DNA of 64,000 nt from DASREM01 sp035652095 (GCA_035652095.1 DASREM010000049.1:1-64000), one strand, 5' to 3'. Counted from the stretch's first letter, positions 24,728 through 34,122 are shown. Made by a program: numbers and translations. Notes: generated by a model from the letters alone, not told the origin.

Positions 24728-26296
24728 CTAGCGTATCAAGGACGCGGTGTTTGGATTTTGGAAGAAGCCCAAAGACCAATAGGTTGCGTGATTCACGATC
24801 TGGATGAAGGGATCCGGAAAGATTCCAATCAGGACCGTACCCAAAGCAGTGACGGCGAGCGCGGCTCGAACGCCGAAGCTGAGCGGCAGTTTGCCGGGTT
24901 CAGTGGATTCCCGCATGAACATCGCGTTGGCGATGCGCATGTAGTAATAGAGGCCAAACAAAGCGTAGAGAACGGCCAGAGAGGCGAGAACATAGTGGCC
25001 GCTTTCGATCAGGCTGAGAAAGATAAAGTACTTTCCGTAAAAGCCGGCCAGTGGCGGAATGCCTGCAAGAGAGAGCAAGAAAACGAGCATCAGGACGGCT
25101 TCGACCGGAGAACGGAAATACAGCCCGGCGATATCGTCGATGGTGTCGCCGATTACTTCGCGTTGGCGCAGCGAGGTGATTACGGCGAATGCGCCCAGGT
25201 TCATGAATGTGTAAACGAGCAGATAGAGCAGAATGCCTTTGAATCCATCGAAAAAGCCCGGCGAGCCGAAATTTACCGAGCCGAGAGCGACCAAGCCCAA
25301 CAACATATAGCCCACATGCGCGATGGAGGAGTAGGCGAGCAAACGCTTGAGGTTGTCCTGGGTCAGCGCGGCCAGATTCGCCCCGGTCATGGTAGCGATG
25401 GACACGAAGACCAGAAAAGGGACCCAAACGGAGCGGAGAGGGGGCAATCCCCAGAGCAGGACGCGCAGCATCATCGCCCATGCGGCCGCTTTTACGGCGA
25501 CAGACATGAAGCCCGTGACGCTGGTAGGCGCGCCTTCGTAGGCGTCAGGCGCCCACTGGTGAAACGGAATGGCCGCAACCTTGAACAGAAGCCCGGTCAT
25601 AGTGGCCAGCATGGCGAGAATGGCTACGGGCTCAACCTGGCCCTGGTTCATCAGGATGCGGCGCGAGAGCATCTGCGCGATGAAGCCGAGATTGGTACTG
25701 CCGCTCAGTCCATACAGCAGCGACAGGCCATAGGCGAAGATACCGGAGGAGAAGGCACCCAGCAGCATGTACTTCAAGGCCGCTTCGTTGGAGCGGCGAT
25801 CGCTACGCAGGAAGCCGACCAGGACGTACGTGGAGATCGCCATCAACTCCAGGCCGATGAACAAGAGCACGATGTCCATGGCTGCGGCCATGCACATCAT
25901 GCCAACTACGGAGAACAACATCAGGGAATAGAACTCGCCGTGATGCTCATGCTCGATCTCCAAGTAGCGGACCGAGACCAGGATGGAAATGGCCGCGCCG
26001 GCAAGGAATAGATACCAGAAATAGAGCGAGAAATGGTCCACCAGCATGGAACCGGACAATCCGGCCTGGCTGGGCAGATTGGCAACGGCTAGTTCATGTT
26101 GGATTTTGTAAACGCCGCCGCCCGCAAATAGGATCCCGGCGAACCCAATGACCGCGTTCAGCCACTTCGACTGAGGCTCCTCCAAAAGAAAACAGTCCAT
26201 CAGGAGAATGGCGAGAGCAAACAAGGTCAGCAAAATCATCGGCAGCGTCAGCAGATAATCGGTGCGGCTGAAAAATAGAGTCATGCTGGCCGGCAC
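24728..26296 (-). CDS. nuoN: NADH-quinone oxidoreductase subunit N
   Basis: Antiporter-like proton-pumping subunit of complex I. 522 aa, about 14 membrane helices. Family marks: SDRRSNEAALKYMLLGAFSSGIFAYGLSLLYG, a key Lys/Glu pattern in FKVAAIPFHQWAPDAYEGAP, and LAALTQDNLKRLLAYSSIAHVGYML. The start is GTG at 26296 overlapping the nuoM stop (TAGTG), which suggests coupled translation; an ATG at 26284 is an alternative. It ends 7 bp before atpZ. Confidence 0.95.
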   Translation of the reverse strand: MPASMTLFFSRTDYLLTLPMILLTLFALAILLMDCFLLEEPQSKWLNAVIGFAGILFAGGGVYKIQHELAVANLPSQAGLSGSMLVDHFSLYFWYLFLAGAAISILVSVRYLEIEHEHHGEFYSLMLFSVVGMMCMAAAMDIVLLFIGLELMAISTYVLVGFLRSDRRSNEAALKYMLLGAFSSGIFAYGLSLLYGLSGSTNLGFIAQMLSRRILMNQGQVEPVAILAMLATMTGLLFKVAAIPFHQWAPDAYEGAPTSVTGFMSVAVKAAAWAMMLRVLLWGLPPLRSVWVPFLVFVSIATMTGANLAALTQDNLKRLLAYSSIAHVGYMLLGLVALGSVNFGSPGFFDGFKGILLYLLVYTFMNLGAFAVITSLRQREVIGDTIDDIAGLYFRSPVEAVLMLVFLLSLAGIPPLAGFYGKYFIFLSLIESGHYVLASLAVLYALFGLYYYMRIANAMFMRESTEPGKLPLSFGVRAALAVTALGTVLIGIFPDPFIQIVNHATYWSLGFFQNPNTASLIR

Positions 26297-27894
26297 TAGC
26301 GCGTCTCCTTGGCCATCGTGGTCTGGTCAGACTTTCTTGACGCATTCGTGGGAACGGCCGATGTCGGATATCCGGGCCGAACCGTCTGCACAATCTGATT
26401 TACCGGCTGCTCAAGAATTTCAAAGAAAGGCTTGGGATAAAGGCCGATCCACAGGGCCATGATGATCAGCGGCACGAAAGTGAAAACTTCGCGCGCGGTC
26501 AGGTCGTGCAGCTTTTCATTCTTTGGATTAGTCACCGTGCCGAAGAACACCCGCTGGTAAAGCCAGAGCAGGTATGCGGCGGCAAGAACGACGCCGGGAA
26601 CGGCCCAGGCAGCCCATCTCCAGTTCTCCATGAAGGCGCCCTGGAGGATGGTGAACTCGCCGACGAAACCGTTCAGCAGCGGCAGTCCCATCGAGGACAG
26701 GAACATGATCATGGTGATGGTGGCGTAAACGGGCATGACGTTGGCTATCCCACCGTACTCAGCGATTTCGCGTGTGTGCCGCCGCTCATAGAGAATACCG
26801 ACGATCAAGAACAGTGCGCCCGTGGAGATGCCGTGATTAATCTGCTGGAGCACCGAGCCGCTGATTCCGGCCGGGCTCAGGGCGAAGATGCCCAAGGTGC
26901 AGAAGCCCAGGTGGCTGACTGAGGAGTATGCCACGAGCTTCTTCATGTCCTTCTGCATGAGGGAGACGAGCGCGCCATAGATGATTCCGATGATGGAGAG
27001 GAAGATCATCCAGCCGCGTGCCGTCATACCCAGGAACGTACTGGAACTCATCAGAACCTGCGGGAAGAACGGCAGCGAGAATCGGATGAAGCCGTAGGTC
27101 CCCATCTTCAGCAGAACGCCGGCCAGGATGACTGAGCCCGCCGTCGGGGCTTCCACGTGGGCGTCAGGCAACCACGTGTGGAACGGGAACATGGGAACCT
27201 TGATGGCAAAGCCGAGGAAGAATCCCATGAACAGCCAGCCCGCATAGTGCAGCGGAATCAGCGGCGCGGTTTTGTAAAGCTCAGGAATCGAGAAGGTGTA
27301 CACACCGGTCGCGTTGTGGTGATTGAAATACAGGAACAGGATGCTCAGCAGCATCAGCACCGAGCCGAACAAGGTGTACAGGAAGAACTTGATGGCTGCG
27401 TAAAGCTTTCTGGGGCCGCCCCAGATGCCGATGAGCAGATACATCGGCACCAGCATGGCTTCCCAGAAGACGAAGAACAGGAAGAAGTCGAGCGACATGA
27501 AGACGCCCAACATGCCGGTCTGTAAGACCAGAAACCAGATGTAGTATTCCTTGACGCGAACTTCGATCGCGGTCCACGACGACAGAATCGAAATGAAGCC
27601 GAGCAACGTGGTGAGCATGATGAGCAGGAAAGAAATGCCATCAATGCCCATGTAGTAGCCGGCGCCAATCGTAGGGATCCACTGGTTGGGGACGCCCTCG
27701 ATGAACTTGAAGCCGGGCATAGCGCGCTGCGCCCAGAACATCGGCACCAGCGGCAGCGAGATGAGGAATCCGGCTACGCCGAAAATGTTGGCGATCCAGC
27801 GGATGGCGTCCTTGTTCTCCTTCGGCACAAACATGAGAAGGAACGCGCCCAGGAGCGGCGTGAACAAGATGATGGAAAGAATGTGACTTTGCAT
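26296..27894 (-). CDS. nuoM: NADH-quinone oxidoreductase subunit M
   Basis: Proton-pumping antiporter-like subunit, 532 aa, about 14 helices. Conserved segments include FPFHTWLPDAHVEAPTAGSVILAGVLLKMGTYGFIRF with the invariant lysine, LMQKDMKKLVAYSSVSHLGF and FFLFFVFWEAMLVPMYLLIGIWGG with the catalytic Glu. The start is the ATG at 27894 with a GAA-rich leader. A 43 bp spacer with heptamer repeats separates it from nuoL. The C-terminal tail after helix 14 is long and charged (TSAVPTNASRKSDQTTMAKETR). Confidence 0.96.
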   Translation of the reverse strand: MQSHILSIILFTPLLGAFLLMFVPKENKDAIRWIANIFGVAGFLISLPLVPMFWAQRAMPGFKFIEGVPNQWIPTIGAGYYMGIDGISFLLIMLTTLLGFISILSSWTAIEVRVKEYYIWFLVLQTGMLGVFMSLDFFLFFVFWEAMLVPMYLLIGIWGGPRKLYAAIKFFLYTLFGSVLMLLSILFLYFNHHNATGVYTFSIPELYKTAPLIPLHYAGWLFMGFFLGFAIKVPMFPFHTWLPDAHVEAPTAGSVILAGVLLKMGTYGFIRFSLPFFPQVLMSSSTFLGMTARGWMIFLSIIGIIYGALVSLMQKDMKKLVAYSSVSHLGFCTLGIFALSPAGISGSVLQQINHGISTGALFLIVGILYERRHTREIAEYGGIANVMPVYATITMIMFLSSMGLPLLNGFVGEFTILQGAFMENWRWAAWAVPGVVLAAAYLLWLYQRVFFGTVTNPKNEKLHDLTAREVFTFVPLIIMALWIGLYPKPFFEILEQPVNQIVQTVRPGYPTSAVPTNASRKSDQTTMAKETR

Positions 27895-27899
27895 AAAAG

Positions 27900-27913
27900 C
27901 AGTTCTCAGTTCT
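27900..27913 (+). repeat. Heptamer microrepeat, nuoL-nuoM spacer
   Basis: Two exact 7 nt units CAGTTCT CAGTTCT, followed by a degenerate unit CAGCCGA. It is one of four spacers in the window with 7 nt period tandem units. Confidence 0.55.
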
Positions 27914-27937
27914 CAGCCGATATCCGGCAACCTGAAA

Positions 27938-30067
27938 TTACCGCCATGCGTAATACGCTATAAATCCCGCCAAGCCGGCAACCATGACCAGCGCATACCA
28001 CTGAACGAGTCCCCATTGGACTAAGCGCGCGGGATACGACAGCATGCGCGCGAGGATCGCGGGGCCGTTCACGAATAGTCCGTCAATGATCCACTTGTCC
28101 CACCAGCTGGAGAGCGTGCCGGCGAGACGCGTGGTCCACCCGGCGCCATTCACGGTGCCGTCAATTACATGAGAATCGAACCACCACGACGCTTCTCCGA
28201 GGCCCATCGCACCCAGACGCGTGTTGCCGATCTTCTTCCGCCCGGTGAAGAGATAGTCGTAGCCCTCGTCGACGTAATACTTGTTGAGCAAAGTTGCGTA
28301 GACGGGAGGAGCAGCGACGGCGATAGGCTCGGGGTAATCCTTGCCGGCGTGGCGATAGGCTTTCCATGCCATGCCCCAACCCGCGGCAGCGGCGCCCACA
28401 GATAAGAACATCAGCAGGTACTCAGTGCCGGAAGTGTGCTCGGCTTCTTTTTCTCCGGCGGCTAATTGTCCGGCCTTACCTCCTTCTTGCAGGACGGTTT
28501 CTTCGCGCGCGAAGACCGGTTCAAGAAAAGCGCCGAAGCGATTCGAACCGCCGAGGCTATGAGGCCATCCCAGGAACCCGGCGAAGATCGCGCAGAACGC
28601 CAGGATCATGAGCGGCACGGTCATGGACTTCGGCGACTCATGGATGTGGTGCTCCACTTCATGGCTCATGCGGGGCTGACCGTGGAAGGTCAGATACATC
28701 AGCCGGAACATGTAGAACGCCGTCATCAGCGCCGTGCCGTAGCCGATCACCCAGAGCCAGATGTAGGCACCATGCTCGGAACTCCAGGTCTGCCACAGGA
28801 TTTCGTCTTTGGAGAAGAATCCGGCAAAGGGAGGAATTCCGGCGATCGCCAGCGTAGCGATGAACATGGTCCAGTGCGTGGTGGGGATGCGCTTTTCCAG
28901 GTTGCCCATGTTGCGCATGTCCTGTTCGCCGCTCATGGCGTGAATCACTGAGCCGGAGCCAAGGAACAGCAGCGCCTTGAAGAAAGCATGAGTGAACACG
29001 TGGAACACACCGGCGGCAAAAGCTCCGACACCAAGCGCCAGGAACATGTAGCCGAGTTGCGAGACCGTGGAGTAGGCGAGGACGCGCTTGATGTCGTTCT
29101 GGACCAGCCCGATCGAGGCGGCAAAGATGGCGGTGAGGGCACCGACGATGGCCACAGTCTTCATTGAGGTCGGAGCGAGTACGAATAGAGCATTCGAACG
29201 GGCCACCATGTACACGCCCGCGGTGACCATGGTCGCGGCATGGATGAGCGCGGAGACTGGCGTGGGACCTTCCATAGCGTCGGGCAGCCAGACATAAAGA
29301 GGAAGTTGGGCCGATTTGCCGCAGGCTCCGACGAACAGGAGCAGCGTGGCGGCGGTCAGGACGGGGTCGCCAATGGCAAAGTGTCCGCTGCGGGCGATGT
29401 GGTTGACGTCGATATAGCGCAGCGTGCCGAAGTACCAGGCGATGGTGAACATGCCCAGGAGGAAGCCCGCGTCGCCGATTCGGTTGACGATGAACGCCTT
29501 GTTGGCGGCGGTACTGGCAGAGTGGCGATGGAAATAGAAGCCGATCAGCAGGTATGAACAGAGGCCCACGCCTTCCCAGCCGACGAACATGAGAACGTAA
29601 TTGTTCCCCAGAATCAGCGTGAGCATGGAGAACATGAACAGATTCAGGTATCCGAAAAACCGGTAGTACCCGCCTTCATGCGCCATGTATCCGGTGGAAT
29701 AAATGTGGATCAACATTCCCACGCCGGTTACGAACAGCAGCCAAATCGCGGAGAGGGGGTCGAGCAGGAAGCCGGCATCGGCGTGGAAGGCGGCTGGAGT
29801 GCCGTCGTGCGTGGGGTAAGTCAGATGTCCGGTATCGGTACCCAACCAGGTGTACAGAATTTTTTCGAACGGCTTGCCGGGACTCGCGGCGGCGTAGGTC
29901 GTGTATTGCAATACGGCGCCGACTGCTACGAGAAATGCCAGGACGACCACGCCGACGCAAACTGCATTCACTGCCGACTTCTGCAACTTAGGTCCAAAGA
30001 AAAACATGGTTGCCGCGCCGAGCGCGGGCAGCAACGGTATGAGGTAAATGTGGTCGAGGAAGAACAT
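27938..30067 (-). CDS. nuoL: NADH-quinone oxidoreductase subunit L
   Basis: Largest antiporter-like subunit of complex I, 709 aa, with the long lateral helix and 16 membrane segments. Landmarks: FVGWEGVGLCSYLLIGFYFHR (catalytic Glu), KSAQLPLYVWLPDAMEGPTPVSALIHAATMVTAGVYM and SIGLVQNDIKRVLAYSTVSQLGYMF (lysine), and the H-rich NLEKRIPTTHW region. A soluble loop at about residues 525-570 (ETVLQEGGKAGQLAAGEKEAEH) is unusual in charge. It sits between nuoK and nuoM, with heptamer repeats flanking on both sides. Confidence 0.96.
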   Translation of the reverse strand: MFFLDHIYLIPLLPALGAATMFFFGPKLQKSAVNAVCVGVVVLAFLVAVGAVLQYTTYAAASPGKPFEKILYTWLGTDTGHLTYPTHDGTPAAFHADAGFLLDPLSAIWLLFVTGVGMLIHIYSTGYMAHEGGYYRFFGYLNLFMFSMLTLILGNNYVLMFVGWEGVGLCSYLLIGFYFHRHSASTAANKAFIVNRIGDAGFLLGMFTIAWYFGTLRYIDVNHIARSGHFAIGDPVLTAATLLLFVGACGKSAQLPLYVWLPDAMEGPTPVSALIHAATMVTAGVYMVARSNALFVLAPTSMKTVAIVGALTAIFAASIGLVQNDIKRVLAYSTVSQLGYMFLALGVGAFAAGVFHVFTHAFFKALLFLGSGSVIHAMSGEQDMRNMGNLEKRIPTTHWTMFIATLAIAGIPPFAGFFSKDEILWQTWSSEHGAYIWLWVIGYGTALMTAFYMFRLMYLTFHGQPRMSHEVEHHIHESPKSMTVPLMILAFCAIFAGFLGWPHSLGGSNRFGAFLEPVFAREETVLQEGGKAGQLAAGEKEAEHTSGTEYLLMFLSVGAAAAGWGMAWKAYRHAGKDYPEPIAVAAPPVYATLLNKYYVDEGYDYLFTGRKKIGNTRLGAMGLGEASWWFDSHVIDGTVNGAGWTTRLAGTLSSWWDKWIIDGLFVNGPAILARMLSYPARLVQWGLVQWYALVMVAGLAGFIAYYAWR

Positions 30068-30082
30068 TTTAAAAGTCAGTCG

Positions 30083-30110
30083 TTAGCACTTAGCAATTGG
30101 CACTTGGCCA
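30083..30110 (+). repeat. Four-unit heptamer microrepeat, nuoK-nuoL spacer
   Basis: Exactly four 7 nt units run head to tail: TTAGCAC, TTAGCAA, TTGGCAC, TTGGCCA, 28 nt in all. The same design is found at 30459-30486 one spacer upstream and in a different base set at 42192-42219. Confidence 0.65.
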
Positions 30111-30140
30111 TCAAACTCTTGTTACCGACTCACTAAGAAC

Positions 30141-30446
30141 TCACCACTTCATCAGATCGACTTCGTCCACGTTGACGGTTTCTTTGTTGCGGAAGAAAGC
30201 GATCAGAATTCCCAATCCGACGGCGGCTTCTGCGGCAGCGTCGGTGATGACAAAAATTGAAAATACCTGGCCGTGGATGCCGTAGAGCCGGGAAAACGCT
30301 ACAAGGTTCAAATTGACGGCATTCAGGATCAACTCGATCGACATCAGCACGATCACCACATTGCGACGCGTCAATACTCCGATCACGCCCAGGATGAACA
30401 GGGCGGCGGCAACAACGAGATAGTGAACCGTGGTGATTGGAGCCAT
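30141..30446 (-). CDS. nuoK: NADH-quinone oxidoreductase subunit K
   Basis: Three-helix subunit of the proton channel, 101 aa from the ATG at 30446. VVIVLMSIELILNAVNLNLVAF carries the essential glutamate of helix 2, and DAAAEAAVGLGILIAFFR carries the second glutamate in helix 3. An upstream GTG at 30458 is possible but would place the start in the repeat region. It is the smallest nuo gene and lies between nuoJ and nuoL with 69 and 73 bp spacers. Confidence 0.94.
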   Translation of the reverse strand: MAPITTVHYLVVAAALFILGVIGVLTRRNVVIVLMSIELILNAVNLNLVAFSRLYGIHGQVFSIFVITDAAAEAAVGLGILIAFFRNKETVNVDEVDLMKW

Positions 30447-30458
30447 AAAAACCAGCAC

Positions 30459-30486
30459 TTAGCCTTTAGCAGTTAGCATTTGGCCG
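30459..30486 (+). repeat. Four-unit heptamer microrepeat, nuoJ-nuoK spacer
   Basis: Four exact 7 nt units TTAGCCT, TTAGCAG, TTAGCAT, TTGGCCG fill 28 nt; a partial fifth unit CCAGCAC precedes them. It closely resembles the nuoK-nuoL spacer element, including the terminal TTGGCC step followed by TCA. Confidence 0.65.
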
Positions 30487-30515
30487 TCACGTTTCCTTCC
30501 CAACACTGCCGACGG

Positions 30516-31025
30516 CTAAATTCTTTTCTTTGCCATTACTACCGCTCCGATGATCGCGACCAGCAGCAACAACGACGCGATTTCGAAGGCGAACAGATAA
30601 TTTCCGTACAGCGACAACGCGACTTCCTGGACATTTGACTGCTCGGGAAGCTGTGCCTCCTGGATGGGGAACATGTACTTCCCTTTCAGGTAGACCGCCA
30701 TGAACAGGCCGAGCAGCGCGGCGGCCGCGATCATGCCGACCAGCCATTGCTTGTTAAATTGATCTTCCTTGGCGGCGCGATCGAGGTTCACCAGCATGAT
30801 CACAAACAGGAACAGCACCATGATGCCGCCGACGTAGAGGATGATCTGCACGCCAGCGACAAAGGGCGCGTAAAGCATCAGGTAAAGACCGGCGACGGCA
30901 AGCAGGGTCAGGATCAACGCAAGAGCGGAGTGGACGGGATTCCGGCGCGTGATGACCAGGATTCCGCCCAGGACAGCAAGCCCGGAAAGAAAGTAGAAAA
31001 AGAAAGTTGTGGCCACCGGGGTCAT
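30516..31025 (-). CDS. nuoJ: NADH-quinone oxidoreductase subunit J
   Basis: 169 aa with five membrane helices. Family segments: GILVITRRNPVHSALALILTLLAVAGLYLML and QIILYVGGIMVLFLFVIMLV (with the Tyr-Val-Gly-Gly of helix 3 that shapes the pi-bulge region), ending FEIASLLLLVAIIGAVVMAKK. ATG at 31025 overlaps the nuoH stop as TAATG, so the two are translationally coupled. The long frame upstream of this start is a shadow of nuoH. Confidence 0.95.
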   Translation of the reverse strand: MTPVATTFFFYFLSGLAVLGGILVITRRNPVHSALALILTLLAVAGLYLMLYAPFVAGVQIILYVGGIMVLFLFVIMLVNLDRAAKEDQFNKQWLVGMIAAAALLGLFMAVYLKGKYMFPIQEAQLPEQSNVQEVALSLYGNYLFAFEIASLLLLVAIIGAVVMAKKRI

Positions 31026-32275
31026 TACCAGATCACCCCCATGATGGCGGTGAGGATAAGGACACCGACGGCGATCGGGAGCAGGACTTTCCATCCCACC
31101 TTCATGAGCTGATCGAAGCGATATCGCGGGAACGTCGCGCGATACCAGATGTAGAGATACATGAACCCGGCGACCTTGATGCAGAACCAGTAGATATCGA
31201 AGACGCGATCGCGAACTGGGGGCGCGAAGAGGGTCAATCCTATCAGGCCGAGGACGATGCCAAACCCTGCGAGCCCGATAGTTTGAACCCGGAAGTACGG
31301 GTGCTTCGGCATTCGTGCGACGCCGATGAAGCAGAATACCGCCAGGGCAAGGAATGTGAAGCCCGGGAACAAGGAAAACACCAGGTCCCAGGTCTCTCCG
31401 GCCAGCAAATGCGGGAAGGGCCGCATCCATCCCCCCAGCCAGAGTGTCACGGCGATAGAAGAGACCGCGATCATCGCTGCGTATTCACCCAGCATGAACA
31501 AAGACCAGCGCAGCCCGCTGTACTCGGTATGGAAGCCGGCGGTCAATTCGGACTCGGCTTCGGGCAGATCGAAGGGGGCGCGGTTCGTTTCCGCGACCAT
31601 GGCGATCGCGAAGACGACAAACGCGATGAAACCGAGCGGGAAAAACTTGAACAGGAACCAGGTTTGCTGCGCCTGTTGCGCCTGCACGATACCAATCATG
31701 CTCAGGGTGCCGGTGCCAGTCTTGTTCAAACTGGTCATCAGGACCGCCGAGACCACCGCAAGCCCCATCGCGACTTCGTAGGAGACCATCTGCGCGCTGG
31801 AGCGCAGGGCGCCGATGAGAGGATAGTGGGAATTTGAGGCCCAGCCTGCCATCACAACGCCCAGAACGCTGAGGGACGAAACTCCGAGCATGAACAGAAT
31901 GCCGATGTTCAGGTCCGTAATCGCATGCGTGGGGCCAAAGGGAATGACGATGTAAACGGTGAACGATGCGCAGAGAATGATCAGCGGAGCGATCCAGAAG
32001 ACGAACTTGTCGGCTTGCGCGGGAATGATGTCTTCCTTGGTGAGAAGCTTGAGCGCATCGGCAATGGGTTGCAGCAGCCCGTGAGGGCCTACGCGCATGG
32101 GGCCGAGGCGAATCTGAAAGTGCGCAAGCGCCTTGCGCTCGAGCCAGTTCATCGCCATCACCGCTACCGACACGCCGCCGAACACGACGAAGATATAGAC
32201 GGTGGCCCAGAAAAAGTTCCCGGCCTGGCCCGGGGTGGCGTTCATGTCGAGGTAGGACTTGATGTAGTCCAGCAT
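31025..32275 (-). CDS. nuoH: NADH-quinone oxidoreductase subunit H
   Basis: Quinone-binding membrane subunit, 416 aa, eight helices. Signatures include MNWLERKALAHFQIRLGPMRVGPHGLLQPIADALKLLTKED (quinone site), and EVAMGLAVVSAVLMTS plus ETNRAPFDLPEAESELTAGFHTEYSG. The ATG at 32275 overlaps the nuoD stop by one base. Its N-terminus has a short tail with MLDYIKSYLDMNATPGQAG. It links the hydrophilic subunits (C, D) to the proton pumps. Confidence 0.96.
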   Translation of the reverse strand: MLDYIKSYLDMNATPGQAGNFFWATVYIFVVFGGVSVAVMAMNWLERKALAHFQIRLGPMRVGPHGLLQPIADALKLLTKEDIIPAQADKFVFWIAPLIILCASFTVYIVIPFGPTHAITDLNIGILFMLGVSSLSVLGVVMAGWASNSHYPLIGALRSSAQMVSYEVAMGLAVVSAVLMTSLNKTGTGTLSMIGIVQAQQAQQTWFLFKFFPLGFIAFVVFAIAMVAETNRAPFDLPEAESELTAGFHTEYSGLRWSLFMLGEYAAMIAVSSIAVTLWLGGWMRPFPHLLAGETWDLVFSLFPGFTFLALAVFCFIGVARMPKHPYFRVQTIGLAGFGIVLGLIGLTLFAPPVRDRVFDIYWFCIKVAGFMYLYIWYRATFPRYRFDQLMKVGWKVLLPIAVGVLILTAIMGVIW

Positions 32276-33429
32276 CAGCGATCCACCTCACCGAGAACGA
32301 TGTCGAGTGTGCCGATGACGGCAATGACGTCGGCGACAAGCTGTCCGCGCACCATGAGATCGAGAGCTTGCAGATTGACAAACGACGGCGGGCGGACACG
32401 CACGCGGTAGGGTTGCGTGGACCCATCGCTGACGATGAAATATCCGAGCTCACCCTTGGGGGCCTCGATCGAGTGATAGATCTCGCCGACCGGAGGCTTA
32501 ATGACCTTGGGAATCTTGGCCATGATCGGGCCTTCGGGAATGCGTTCGATCGCCTGGCGGATGATGCGCAGCGACTGACGCATCTCCTCCATGCGCACGA
32601 TGTACCGGTCGTAGGTATCCCCGTTCTGGCCGATGGGTATTTCGAAATCGAAGTCGGAGTACGCGGCGTATGGCTGCGCCTTGCGGATGTCCCATTTCAC
32701 TCCGCTGGCGCGTAGCACGGGGCCAGTCACGCCGAGCGCGATGCAGTCGTCTCCGGAGATGTAACCGACGCCCTTGGTTCGCTCCACCCAGATGCGGTTG
32801 GTAGTGAGAAGTTCTTCGTATTCATCGATCTTTGGAGGAACGAAGTCGAGGAACTTCTTCACATCGTCCTCGAATCCTTCGTAGGTTTCGTACTGGCAGC
32901 CGCCGATGCGGAAGGCGTGCGTGGTCAGCCGGGCGCCACAATACTTTTCGAAGATCTTGAGGATCTCCTCCCGGTCGCGGAAGGTATAGAAAAGTGGAGT
33001 CATGGCCCCGATATCGAGGGCGTGCGTCCCCAGCCAAAGCATGTGACTGGCGAGACGATTCAGTTCCGCGAGGATCACGCGAATGTAATTGGCACGGGGC
33101 GGGGCTTGCACATTGAGGATCTTCTCTACGGCCTCGCAGTAACCCAGGCCATTGGAGACGGCCGCGACATAGTCCATGCGGTCCACGTACGGATTGAACA
33201 TCGTATAAGTACGATGTTCTGCGATCTTTTCCACTCCGCGGTGCAGATAGCCGATCACGCACTCGGTTCCCAGGACTTTTTCGCCATCGAGCTTGAGAAT
33301 GACGCGCAAGACCCCATGGGTCGCGGGATGCTGCGGCCCCATGTTGATGATGAGCTCGTTGGAATCAAGGAAGGTCTTGTCAGGCTGTCCGAGCTCGAGA
33401 TGCGAGAGGTAAGTGGTGGGGTCGGTCAT
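32275..33429 (-). CDS. nuoD: NADH-quinone oxidoreductase subunit D
   Basis: 49 kDa-type soluble subunit that lines the quinone cavity. 384 aa. NMGPQHPATHGVLRVILKLDGE near the N-terminus, with the conserved histidine of the quinone site, GYLHRGVEKIAEHRTY, and LCxC-derived features are all typical. The C-terminus VVADVIAVIGTLDIVLGEVDR is standard, with the final Arg/Asp. It starts 3 bp after nuoC ends. Confidence 0.96.
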   Translation of the reverse strand: MTDPTTYLSHLELGQPDKTFLDSNELIINMGPQHPATHGVLRVILKLDGEKVLGTECVIGYLHRGVEKIAEHRTYTMFNPYVDRMDYVAAVSNGLGYCEAVEKILNVQAPPRANYIRVILAELNRLASHMLWLGTHALDIGAMTPLFYTFRDREEILKIFEKYCGARLTTHAFRIGGCQYETYEGFEDDVKKFLDFVPPKIDEYEELLTTNRIWVERTKGVGYISGDDCIALGVTGPVLRASGVKWDIRKAQPYAAYSDFDFEIPIGQNGDTYDRYIVRMEEMRQSLRIIRQAIERIPEGPIMAKIPKVIKPPVGEIYHSIEAPKGELGYFIVSDGSTQPYRVRVRPPSFVNLQALDLMVRGQLVADVIAVIGTLDIVLGEVDR

Positions 33430-33432
33430 GGA

Positions 33433-34122
33433 TTATTGGCCGCTCTCGATTCCGAGGTTAATTTGGACCCACTCTTTGTCCTGCTGGATAATTCCGTAAT
33501 CTTTTCGCAGCGGATGGCCCTTCCAGCCATCGGGAAGCAGAATGCGCTTGAGGTCGGGGTGCCCCTCGAAGGTGATGCCGAACATATCGAAGACTTCCCT
33601 CTCCAGCCAGTTTGCAGTAGGCCAGATCGAGGTGGAAGTGGGCAGAGATTCGCCGTCGCCAAGCTGGGTCTTGACCCGTACGCGCTCGTTTTTCGAAAAG
33701 GAATAAAGAATCCAGATGAGGTCGAATTGTTTCTCGCGCTGAGGGTAATGGGCGGCGGTAATGTCCACGCAATAGTCGAATTCCTGTTCCTGGCGCAGGA
33801 TATTCAGGACATCCATGACGGCAGCGGAGTCGACTACCAGATAATTCTGGCCCAGGTAGGTACTAGCCTCGCGAATCCCGGAGCCGTAGGTCCGTTTTAA
33901 GCTGGAGACCAAGGGAGAGTCCCATGCTACAGGGACCGGCCCGGCGGGTTTCGCAGGAGCTGCAGGAGGCTCCGGCTTCGCCACCGCGGGCGGTGGGGAT
34001 GCTGGCCTGGGGGTTGCCGAAGGCGAAGACTGATTGGCGGGCGGAGTTGGTTCCACCGAACCCGAAGGCTTGCCCGCCGCGGGGTCGGGCGGTGTAGTGG
34101 GCGGTTTCGTTTCCTCAGCCAT
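33433..34122 (-). CDS. nuoC: NADH-quinone oxidoreductase subunit C with Pro-rich N-terminal extension
   Basis: 30 kDa-type subunit. The conserved part starts at about residue 75: FDYCVDITAAHYPQREKQFDLIWIL, then LPTSTSIWPTANWLEREVFDMFGITFEGHPDLKRILLPDGW, and GHPLRKDYGI. The first 66 residues are rich in Pro, Ala, Ser and Lys (SVEPTPPANQSSPSATPRP), a disordered tail not normally present. It may be a flexible anchor. It is not fused to nuoD. The nuoB gene that usually precedes nuoC is replaced by an unrelated PH-like gene. Confidence 0.94.
   Translation of the reverse strand: MAEETKPPTTPPDPAAGKPSGSVEPTPPANQSSPSATPRPASPPPAVAKPEPPAAPAKPAGPVPVAWDSPLVSSLKRTYGSGIREASTYLGQNYLVVDSAAVMDVLNILRQEQEFDYCVDITAAHYPQREKQFDLIWILYSFSKNERVRVKTQLGDGESLPTSTSIWPTANWLEREVFDMFGITFEGHPDLKRILLPDGWKGHPLRKDYGIIQQDKEWVQINLGIESGQ

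Noticed and set aside
24683..26011. Plus-strand frame of 442 codons
   Set aside because: Mirror of nuoN; its translation is a highly charged run rich in Glu, Gln, Arg and His without domain structure.
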